From positions 1-5,714 of the forward strand of contig JALSPY010000009.1 in assembly GCA_026985705.1 (NCBI GenBank): a DNA stretch of 5,714 bases. Direction: 5' to 3'. The notes under the pieces are model-generated. The model was not told where the DNA came from, made no database searches, and saw nothing but the letters and a program-made list of their open reading frames with translations. This document shows, piece after piece, positions 1 to 5,059 of this stretch. A program made the position numbers and the translations under genes. This stretch comes from Hydrogenothermaceae bacterium (lineage in GTDB: Bacteria; Aquificota; Aquificia; Aquificales; Hydrogenothermaceae). Numbering within the stretch: position 1 is the first letter of the stretch; every line of letters begins with the position of its first letter.

Positions 1-687
1 AGCCGCTGTTAAAGCAGCTTTAATTGTTTCTAAATCTCTCATCTCCCCAACTAAAATTACATCAGGGTCTTCCCTTAAAGCATATTTAAGAGCATTAGCA
101 AAGCTATGTGTATCAGTTCCGACTTCCCTCTGTGCTACTAAAGATTTTCTATGTGGAAATAGGAATTCTATAGGGTCTTCAATTGTGATTATATGATAAG
201 GAAAGTTTTTGTTTATATAATCTATCATTGATGCTAATGTTGTAGTTTTTCCTGAGCCTGTAGGTCCAGTTACTAACACTAATCCCATCGATTTATGACA
301 TAAATCTTTAACAGATGGTATTAGACCAAGCTCTTCCATAGGTTTAATCTCATAAGGAATTCTTCTCAAGGCAGCAGCTACAGTTCCCCTTTGTCTAAAT
401 ACATTAACTCTAAATCTACCTACACCTTTTATTCCTATTGAAAAATCAACTTCATTTTCAGTTTCAAAATGTCTTTTCTGTTTTTCATTCATTATTGAGT
501 ATATGAGCTGTTGTGTATCTCTTGGGTATAAAGTTGGGTAGTCAGTTATATACCTGATATGACCGTCTATTCTAAATGTAGGTGGTGCTCCTACCGTTAT
601 GTGAATATCTGAAGCATTCATACTTAAAGCTTTTCTAGCTATCTCATCAATTGTTAAAAAACTTACATCTTTTTCTTTAGTAGCCAT
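1..687 (-). CDS. pilT: Type IV pilus twitching-motility retraction ATPase PilT, C-terminal part cut off by the left edge
   Basis: This is the hexameric cytoplasmic ATPase that powers pilus depolymerisation and retraction, a member of the secretion ATPase (GspE/PilT) superfamily. The first 229 residues are present, starting MATKEKDVSF. They include the N-terminal PAS-like region with the motif MNASDIHITVGAPPTFRIDG (about 23-42), a Walker A GPTGSGKTTT (141-150), the Asp box ITIEDPIEF (167-175), and a Walker B region around REDPDVILVGEMRD (205-218). The frame is open to base 1. The His box and the C-terminal AIRAG region expected of a PilT of about 350-370 residues lie outside the window. The ATG at 687-685 has an AAAGGAG ribosome site with a 7-nt spacer, which fixes the start. 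It follows pilB by 61 nt on the same strand. PilT is preferred over GspE/PilB because the N-terminal domain is short and ASDIHI lies close to the N terminus; PilU is a less likely alternative. Confidence 0.95.
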   Translation of the reverse strand, partial: MATKEKDVSFLTIDEIARKALSMNASDIHITVGAPPTFRIDGHIRYITDYPTLYPRDTQQLIYSIMNEKQKRHFETENEVDFSIGIKGVGRFRVNVFRQRGTVAAALRRIPYEIKPMEELGLIPSVKDLCHKSMGLVLVTGPTGSGKTTTLASMIDYINKNFPYHIITIEDPIEFLFPHRKSLVAQREVGTDTHSFANALKYALREDPDVILVGEMRDLETIKAALTAA

Positions 688-694
688 TCCCTTA

Positions 695-701
695 CTCCTT
701 T
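695..701 (-). promoter_or_regulatory. Ribosome binding site of pilT
   Basis: Read on the minus strand the sequence is AAAGGAG, ending 7 nt before the ATG at 687. It is a strong match to the anti-Shine-Dalgarno sequence and supports this ATG as the start of pilT. I see no clear terminator hairpin or convincing promoter in the 61-nt gap between pilB and pilT, so pilT is probably co-transcribed with pilB. Confidence 0.75.
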
Positions 702-748
702 TTGTTTAATAAGCTTACAGAAAATTTATAATTAAATTCATAAAAATT

Positions 749-2482
749 CTACTTCATTAATACCCTTTCCACTTCTGCTAAATCGGTGATACCCTTTTTT
801 ACCTTTAATAAGCCACTTTGATACAATGTTCTCATTCCCTTTTTTACCGCTAATTCTTTTAATTGAGTTGCATTTGCTCCATTTAGAATAGCTTTTCTAA
901 TATCATCATCAATAACCAGTATTTCATGAACTGCAGTTCTTCCTTTATAACCTGTTTTATTACATTTTTCACACCCTTTAGGATTATGAATATAAAATTG
1001 AGCCTTTTCTATATCCTTGTCTGAAAATCCTAGACCTTTCCAAAATTCAGGTGGATAAGGGGCAGGTTGTTTACAGTTATTACATAATTTCCTTATTAAT
1101 CTTTGGGCTAAAATTAGATTAACAGCTGTCCCAACTAGAAACTCTTCTACACCTATATCTATAAGTCTTGTTATAGAGGATGGTGCGTCGTTTGTATGTA
1201 ATGTGGAGAAAACTAAGTGTCCTGTTAATGCTGCTTTGATTGCAATTTCTGCCGTTTCCCTATCCCTAATCTCTCCAACTAGTATAATGTCCGGGTCCTG
1301 TCTTAGGAATGCCCTTAGTGCAACTGCAAATGTTAGACCTATTTCTTCTCTTACCTGAACCTGATTTATTCCAGGAATTGCAACTTCAACAGGGTCTTCT
1401 GCAGTAGATATATTAACATCTTCCTTATTTCTTTCCATTAATGCAGTATATAAAGTTGTTGTTTTACCTGAACCGGTAGGACCAGTCACCAACACCATTC
1501 CCCAAGGGCTGTATATAGCTTTTCTTATTTTTTCTAAATCATCAGACTCAAATCCTAAATCTTCAAGTTTTAGCCCTAAATAAGCCTGTGCATCCTGAAT
1601 TCTCATAACAACTTTCTCACCATACACAGTAGGCAAAGTGGAAACCCTTAAGTCTATAGGTTTCCCATCTATTTTTATTCTTATTCTTCCATCTTGAGGA
1701 ATTCTTTTCTCTGCTATATCTAGATTTGCCATTATTTTGTATCTAGCAACTAATGCATCTTTAATACTCGTTGGAAATCGTTGAACAGTTCTTAAAATAC
1801 CATCAACTCTATATCTTATTCTTACCTCTTTTTCAAAAGGCTCTATATGTATATCTGAAGCCCCCATTCTTACAGCATTAACTATAATTAATCTTGAAGC
1901 TTTTACTATAGGAGCCTCCTCTGCCTCTACCTCTAATTCCTCTACTGTTTCTTCCTCTTCTGTAATAGTTTCTTCTTCTATGTTCACTCCTAAATCTATA
2001 CCTTCCATAATTTCTGAAGCTGAGGTTTGTGTAGCTAATTCATTGAGTAAATCCATTACCTCTGAAAGTGTAGCAACATAAACCTCTATCTGCTCTATAC
2101 CTATAAACTTTAAATACTGGTTAATATCCTTATCTACAGGATTAAAAGCGGCTATTAGAGCAGTTCCTCCTCTATAATCAAATGGAACAAACTTTTTCTT
2201 CATCATATAGGAATAGGAAATTTTTTTTAAAACTTCATTTTCCTTATTTAATGGATTATCTGCAGGGCTATAAGGTTTCAGGTGAAAGAATTTTACAAAA
2301 AACTCCTTTATCTTTTCTTCATCAACTATTCCATTATCTATTAAATCCTCTAGAAGTTGTGTAAACTCTCTGTCTCTGATATCTCCAATTTCTTTTAATT
2401 TTTCTGGTTTAACTAATCCATTTTGAATTAATAATTTTAGAAAGGCTAAAGTTTTCTTTTGTTGTTGATTTTGAACTTCCAT
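749..2482 (-). CDS. pilB: Type IV pilus assembly (extension) ATPase PilB, GspE family
   Basis: This cytoplasmic hexameric ATPase drives addition of pilin subunits at the inner-membrane platform. The protein is 577 residues from the ATG at 2482. The N-terminal region to about 150 looks like the MshEN/GspE-N domain. A very acidic linker (about 165-190, mostly Glu) follows, then the N2 domain with GASDIHIEP (207-215). The catalytic domain has Walker A GPTGSGKTTT (334-343), Asp box STAEDPVEV (359-367), Walker B around RQDPDIILVGEIRD (394-407), and His box LTGHLVFSTLHTND (419-432). Four cysteines, C467-x2-C470 and C504-x2-C507, match the zinc-binding tetracysteine motif of PilB/GspE. An in-frame TTG two codons upstream (2488) is possible, but the only ribosome-site-like bases (GTGGG, 2491-2495) lie 8 nt from the ATG and only 2 nt from the TTG. 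GspE of a type II secretion system is the alternative; the adjacent pilT favours PilB. Confidence 0.93.
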   Translation of the reverse strand: MEVQNQQQKKTLAFLKLLIQNGLVKPEKLKEIGDIRDREFTQLLEDLIDNGIVDEEKIKEFFVKFFHLKPYSPADNPLNKENEVLKKISYSYMMKKKFVPFDYRGGTALIAAFNPVDKDINQYLKFIGIEQIEVYVATLSEVMDLLNELATQTSASEIMEGIDLGVNIEEETITEEEETVEELEVEAEEAPIVKASRLIIVNAVRMGASDIHIEPFEKEVRIRYRVDGILRTVQRFPTSIKDALVARYKIMANLDIAEKRIPQDGRIRIKIDGKPIDLRVSTLPTVYGEKVVMRIQDAQAYLGLKLEDLGFESDDLEKIRKAIYSPWGMVLVTGPTGSGKTTTLYTALMERNKEDVNISTAEDPVEVAIPGINQVQVREEIGLTFAVALRAFLRQDPDIILVGEIRDRETAEIAIKAALTGHLVFSTLHTNDAPSSITRLIDIGVEEFLVGTAVNLILAQRLIRKLCNNCKQPAPYPPEFWKGLGFSDKDIEKAQFYIHNPKGCEKCNKTGYKGRTAVHEILVIDDDIRKAILNGANATQLKELAVKKGMRTLYQSGLLKVKKGITDLAEVERVLMK

Positions 2483-2510
2483 AATCAATACCCACTAAAT
2501 TTTTAATCTA

Positions 2511-2516
2511 ATTATA
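2511..2516 (-). promoter_or_regulatory. Possible -10 element of a promoter for pilB
   Basis: The minus strand reads TATAAT here, about 28 nt upstream of the pilB ATG, inside the 66-nt gap after the CcsA-like gene. No good -35 box stands 16-18 nt upstream (the best is TTAATA or GTTAAT). In DNA this AT-rich a TATAAT hexamer occurs easily by chance, so the call is weak. If it is real, pilB and pilT could be transcribed separately from the upstream genes. Confidence 0.25.
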
Positions 2517-2548
2517 TTTTATATCTATTTACTATTAACTTTGTAAAT

Positions 2549-3343
2549 TTAATGTTTTGTAAAAACAAATATAAAAACGGAAATAAATGCTCCTATAATT
2601 GTGGTTTTTATTTGTAAATTTTTCTTTTGAGGGAAGAATAAACCTAAATGGACTAAAATTCCATAATAAATAAGCATTCCTACTAATCCAAACTCTCTAG
2701 GTTGTGTAAGCCAATGTGTATTTTTATAAACACTAACCCAAATAGATGATGCAACTAAAGATAAAGTTAAAGATATAAAAATTAATATATTGGTTTTAAA
2801 TACTAAATTTTGAATTGTCGTTAAAGATATAGATAGTTTAGATATAAAGAAGGAGTTTAAATTTTTTGCTTTTAAATCTCTCTCTAAAAAGAAATAAATT
2901 AAGGCTACTATAAATGAGAAGATTATCAATCCTAGAGAAACTGTGGAAAATATTATATGTAAATGGAACCATATATTTTTTAAAGAGGTTTTATCTTTTA
3001 TGTATGTATGAGGAAGAGTTAAAGCTACTAAAACTGTGTTTATTGTAGATACAAATGAGCTTAATTCCTTTAATTTTTCCTTGTATAAAAAAACAAAAAA
3101 GTAAAAAATTGTCATCAGTATAAATGCTAAGAAAAATGGAATATCTGAATGTGTAGAAATATAAAAGGTTTTTTCTTTAATATCTCTGATACCAATATAA
3201 ATAATCTGAGTTATATACCCTATTCCTAAAGCTGAAAAACCTATCTTTTTTAGAACAGTTTTTCTATTAAATAGATATATCCATAAAATTATTGATGAAA
3301 TCAAATAAAAAATAAGTGAGGCTATTACTAGTATTTCTAACAT
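2549..3343 (-). CDS. CcsA/HemX-like cytochrome c assembly membrane protein
   Basis: This is a 264-residue, very hydrophobic protein with about eight predicted membrane helices (near 2-23, 34-51, 67-87, 95-113, 124-153, 184-206, 217-237 and 246-261). That matches the small CcsA/ResC/HemX type of the cytochrome c assembly family, which handles haem for system II cytochrome c maturation or, in HemX, influences haem synthesis. Family-like features are WFHLHIIFSTVSLGL (125-139), comparable to the conserved His helix of CcsA, and HWLTQPREFGLVGMLIYYGILVHL (210-233). The latter lines up with the CcsA stretch that normally reads WSWDPKE followed by a helix and a conserved His. Most of the tryptophan-rich WWD residues are replaced, while W211, P215, E217 and H232 remain. 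The ATG at 3343 has GGAG (3352-3355) 8 nt upstream, inside the 18-nt gap after the ThiS-like gene, so the two are probably co-transcribed. No ResB/Ccs1 partner or hemA gene is visible here. Family placement is likely; the exact role is uncertain. Confidence 0.7.
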   Translation of the reverse strand: MLEILVIASLIFYLISSIILWIYLFNRKTVLKKIGFSALGIGYITQIIYIGIRDIKEKTFYISTHSDIPFFLAFILMTIFYFFVFLYKEKLKELSSFVSTINTVLVALTLPHTYIKDKTSLKNIWFHLHIIFSTVSLGLIIFSFIVALIYFFLERDLKAKNLNSFFISKLSISLTTIQNLVFKTNILIFISLTLSLVASSIWVSVYKNTHWLTQPREFGLVGMLIYYGILVHLGLFFPQKKNLQIKTTIIGAFISVFIFVFTKH

Positions 3344-3361
3344 TTACTTTTCTCCGCTGTT

Positions 3362-3571
3362 TTAATTTTTGCCTCCAGATATAGCATTAACTATCTTTAT
3401 ACTGTCTTCTGATTTAATTTCTTCAGTCTCAGGAACAACTTCCCCATTTTTAACAACAAAAGCATATTCTGGAGATAGCCCTAAAGCTTTAAGTAAATCT
3501 ATAGCTAAAACTTTTTCTTTTTTTATTGTTAAAACTTTTTCCTTTCCTCTATATTTTACTTTCAATTCCAC
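3362..3571 (-). CDS. ThiS/MoaD-like beta-grasp sulfur-carrier protein
   Basis: This 69-residue ubiquitin-fold protein begins MELKVKYRGKEKVLTIKK and ends IVNAISGGKN. The N-terminal beta hairpin, the central segment LLKALGLSPEYAFVVKNGEVVPETEEI, and the ending D-S-I-K-I-V-N-A-I-S-G-G are typical of ThiS, MoaD, TtuB and archaeal SAMP-type proteins. In those families the C-terminal Gly-Gly is adenylated by an E1-like enzyme and converted to a thiocarboxylate for thiazole, molybdopterin or tRNA 2-thiouridine synthesis, or is conjugated to proteins. Here Lys-Asn follows the Gly-Gly, so the chain does not end at the diglycine. The start is GTG at 3571, with AAGGAG (3580-3585) 8 nt upstream. It is the first gene of a minus-strand group and lies 18 nt before the CcsA-like gene. 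No thiazole, molybdopterin, TtuA or E1-like gene is visible nearby, so the pathway cannot be assigned. Confidence 0.85.
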   Translation of the reverse strand: MELKVKYRGKEKVLTIKKEKVLAIDLLKALGLSPEYAFVVKNGEVVPETEEIKSEDSIKIVNAISGGKN

Positions 3572-3579
3572 AGTGTAAT

Positions 3580-3585
3580 CTCCTT
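3580..3585 (-). promoter_or_regulatory. Ribosome binding site deciding the GTG start of the ThiS-like gene
   Basis: The minus strand reads AAGGAG, 8 nt before GTG at 3571-3569. There is no ATG at this end of the frame, so this site is the main evidence that GTG is the initiation codon and that the protein begins MELKVKY. Confidence 0.7.
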
Positions 3586-3648
3586 TTAGTATATGTTTCT
3601 TCTTAATATTATCTAAAACTTCTTTTTTATTTTTTCAATCTAAAAAAA

Positions 3649-3654
3649 ATTATA
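3649..3654 (-). promoter_or_regulatory. Candidate -10 element for the ThiS-like / CcsA-like transcript
   Basis: On the minus strand the sequence is TATAAT, preceded by ATG and followed by a run of T. It lies about 78 nt upstream of the GTG start at 3571, which would give a 5' leader of about 70 nt. No good -35 match is visible 16-18 nt upstream, where the sequence is AAAAGG-like. The exact consensus hexamer and its place in a divergent region support the call; the high AT content weakens it. Confidence 0.4.
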
Positions 3655-3811
3655 CATTCTTAAGTTATTTACCTTTTATTAAAGATTAAAGATTTTGATA
3701 TAGATATAAATATTAATAATATTAATTTTTGTATAGATTATAATTGTAAATTTAAAATTATTAACAGGTATGGAGCAAATATAAATTTGGATAAACTTTT
3801 AAAGTAAGATA

Positions 3812-3829
3812 TTTAGTGTAAACACTAAA
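3812..3829. promoter_or_regulatory. Perfect 8-bp-arm palindrome upstream of hisF, possible operator
   Basis: The arms TTTAGTGT and ACACTAAA are exact reverse complements around a central AA. The site ends 35 nt before the hisF ATG. A weak promoter could be drawn over it (TTGGAT at 3787-3792 and TATTTA at 3810-3815, 17 nt apart); the palindrome would then overlap the -10 and the transcription start, a classic repressor position. As RNA it could instead form a 7-bp hairpin with a 4-nt loop, but no T-run follows on either strand, so it does not look like a terminator. The regulator, if any, is unknown. A weaker inverted repeat centred at 3800 lies about two helical turns upstream. Confidence 0.4.
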
Positions 3830-3864
3830 AATTTTAAAGAAAACCTACTGAATTAGGTGGGAAA

Positions 3865-4626
3865 ATGTTAGCGAAAAGAATAATTCCATGTTTAGATGTA
3901 AATAAGGGAAGGGTAGTTAAAGGGGTAAATTTTGTAAACCTTATAGATGCAGGAGACCCTGTAGAGATAGCTAAAGCTTACGATGAAGCTGGAGCTGATG
4001 AGTTAGTTTTCTTAGATATTACTGCCTCTGCGGAGGATAGAAATATAATTCTTGATGTTGTTAAACATACCGCTGAAACGGTTTTTATGCCTTTAACTGT
4101 AGGTGGTGGAATAAAAAATTTAGATGATATAAGAAAACTTTTAGAGAGTGGGGCAGATAAAGTTTCTATAAATACTTCAGCTGTCAAAAACCCATCTTTA
4201 GTGAAGGATGCGGCAATAAGATTTGGCTCATCTACTGTAGTTGTTGCAATAGATGCTAAAAAAGTCGGTGAAAACAAGTGGGAAGTTTATATAAGAGGTG
4301 GAAGAACTCCAACAGGTTTAGACGCAATAGAGTGGGCTAAACAGGTTGAAGATTTAGGAGCTGGAGAGATTTTATTAACATCAATGGATAAAGACGGAAC
4401 TAAATCTGGATATGACATTGAGTTAACAAGGGCTATAAGTGAAGCAGTATCTATACCTGTAATAGCTTCAGGTGGTGCTGGGAAAAAAGAACATTTCTTA
4501 GAGGCATTTGTCGAAGGAAAAGCAGATGCTGCTTTAGCCGCATCACTCTTTCACTTTAAAGAGTTAACTATATCAGATGTAAAAAAATATTTAAAAGAAA
4601 ATGGAGTGGTTATCAGAGAAGTTTAG
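3865..4626 (+). CDS. hisF: Imidazole glycerol phosphate synthase cyclase subunit HisF
   Basis: HisF is the cyclase half of the HisF-HisH complex. It uses ammonia made by HisH to convert the ribulosyl intermediate PRFAR into imidazole glycerol phosphate and AICAR, the fifth step of histidine synthesis; AICAR returns to purine synthesis. The 253-residue protein is the normal family length and forms a half-barrel-duplicated (beta/alpha)8 fold. The two catalytic aspartates are at the standard positions, D11 (in IIPCLDVNKGRVVKG, 6-20) and D130 (in VVVAIDAKK, 125-133), with C9 and K19 also present. Phosphate-binding loops are visible at TVGGGI (78-83), SINTSAV (101-107), LTSMDKDGT (171-179) and ASGGAG (201-206). 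The ATG at 3865 is preceded by AGGTGG (3855-3860). No other his genes adjoin it, so histidine genes appear to be dispersed. Its stop codon starts the 5' arm of the downstream hairpin. Confidence 0.98.
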   Translation: MLAKRIIPCLDVNKGRVVKGVNFVNLIDAGDPVEIAKAYDEAGADELVFLDITASAEDRNIILDVVKHTAETVFMPLTVGGGIKNLDDIRKLLESGADKVSINTSAVKNPSLVKDAAIRFGSSTVVVAIDAKKVGENKWEVYIRGGRTPTGLDAIEWAKQVEDLGAGEILLTSMDKDGTKSGYDIELTRAISEAVSIPVIASGGAGKKEHFLEAFVEGKADAALAASLFHFKELTISDVKKYLKENGVVIREV

Positions 4627-4650
4627 GGCTACTTTTCAATCGGTAGCCCT
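4625..4650 (+). terminator. Hairpin at the convergent ends of hisF and the rhodanese gene, likely terminator of hisF
   Basis: The arms AGGGCTAC (4625-4632) and GTAGCCCT (4643-4650) are perfect complements around a 10-nt loop; a U-G pair could extend the stem inward. On the plus strand TCTTCCTTCC follows. It is pyrimidine-rich but not a clean U-run, so this is a moderate intrinsic terminator for hisF. On the minus strand the hairpin is followed by AAACTTCTCT, a poor U-tract. The hisF TAG (4624-4626) and the complement of the rhodanese TAG (4629-4631) both lie in or at the 5' arm. The whole hairpin downstream of the hisF stop therefore lies within, or immediately at, the last codons of the rhodanese gene. 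Confidence 0.65.
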
Positions 4651-5057
4651 TCTTCCTTCCAAGCTATAATACCACCGTTCATATTGTAAACTTTAAAACC
4701 TAAATTAGAGAGTAATCTTGAAGCTACTACACTTCTATTTCCACTTCTACAATAAACAATAATCTTTTTATCTTTATACTTTTTTAACTCATTAATCCTA
4801 TTTCGTAGCTCATTTAAAGGTATTAGGATAGAACCTTTTATATGTCCATCGTTTTTATACTCTTCCTCTGTTCTGACATCTAAAACTATTATATCTTTAT
4901 CATTTTTAATCATTTCATAAGCTTTTCTCGGAGAAACTTTTTCAAAATTTGCAAATATATAACCTTTCATATATAGAAAATAGATGACAAAAAGAAAAAC
5001 ACCAGCTCCTAAAGCTATATCAAATTTAGATATTTTAAATTTTCCTTTAAAAGACAA
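4629..5057 (-). CDS. Membrane-anchored single-domain rhodanese-like protein
   Basis: This is a 142-residue protein with a basic N terminus (MSFKGKFKISK), one hydrophobic helix (about 12-30), and a single rhodanese domain (about 38-140). The lysines before the helix suggest N-in topology, with the domain on the extracytoplasmic face. Family marks are VLDVRTEEEY (58-67), GHIKGSILIPL (71-81), the active-site loop CRSGNRS (103-109) with catalytic C103, and NGGIIAWKEEGLPI (127-140). Such domains carry a persulfide on the cysteine and move sulfur to thiols or other acceptors (thiosulfate or polysulfide sulfurtransferase type); the substrate cannot be read from sequence. The loop length fits a sulfurtransferase rather than a Cdc25-type phosphatase. 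The start is TTG at 5057, supported by a consensus AGGAGG 7 nt upstream. That site lies in the last codons of purD, which ends 2 nt before the TTG, so translation is probably coupled to purD. Confidence 0.92.
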   Translation of the reverse strand: MSFKGKFKISKFDIALGAGVFLFVIYFLYMKGYIFANFEKVSPRKAYEMIKNDKDIIVLDVRTEEEYKNDGHIKGSILIPLNELRNRINELKKYKDKKIIVYCRSGNRSVVASRLLSNLGFKVYNMNGGIIAWKEEGLPIEK

Positions 5058-5059
5058 AA

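Larger units (their letters stand above)
3572..3864 (+). other. Divergent AT-rich intergenic region between the ThiS-like gene and hisF
   Basis: This 293-nt region separates two divergently transcribed genes and must hold the promoters for both. It is extremely AT-rich. Visible elements are a minus-strand TATAAT (3649-3654), a plus-strand TATAAT (3739-3744) without a recognisable -35, a tandem AAAGATT pair (3681-3694), an AT-only inverted repeat (3712-3726), a short inverted repeat ACTTT-T-AAAGT (3795-3805), the 18-nt palindrome at 3812-3829, and a small hairpin around the hisF ribosome site (3843-3858). I see no convincing small ORF, tRNA or riboswitch. The longest tempting reading frame, from the ATG at 3770, stops after four codons. 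Confidence 0.6.

Noticed and set aside
1454..1483. Near-repeat DNA shared by pilB and pilT around their Walker A motifs
   Set aside because: The similarity reflects the common GPTGSGKTTT protein motif of paralogous ATPases with differing codons, not a DNA repeat or recombination site.
2182..2364. Plus-strand 60-codon open frame opposite pilB
   Set aside because: It is antisense to a clearly conserved part of pilB, has no recognisable domain, and its composition follows from the opposite strand.
2527..2548. Inverted repeat ATTTAC-N10-GTAAAT after the CcsA-like gene as a terminator
   Set aside because: The stem is only 6 bp and AT-rich, and no U-run follows on the minus strand.
3369..3578. 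Plus-strand 69-codon open frame opposite the ThiS-like gene
   Set aside because: It mirrors almost the whole ThiS-like gene on the other strand. The minus-strand reading has a good ribosome site and a recognised fold; this one has neither.
3681..3694. Tandem AAAGATT-AAAGATT
   Set aside because: Only two 7-nt copies in low-complexity DNA, too little to call a repeat array, iteron or CRISPR.
3712..3726. 15-nt inverted repeat ATTAATA-A-TATTAAT in the divergent region
   Set aside because: It consists only of A and T in a very AT-rich stretch, so such symmetry is expected by chance. There is no support for an operator or terminator.
3978..4277. Minus-strand 99-codon open frame inside hisF
   Set aside because: It is antisense to a highly conserved catalytic gene, with no ribosome site or family resemblance.
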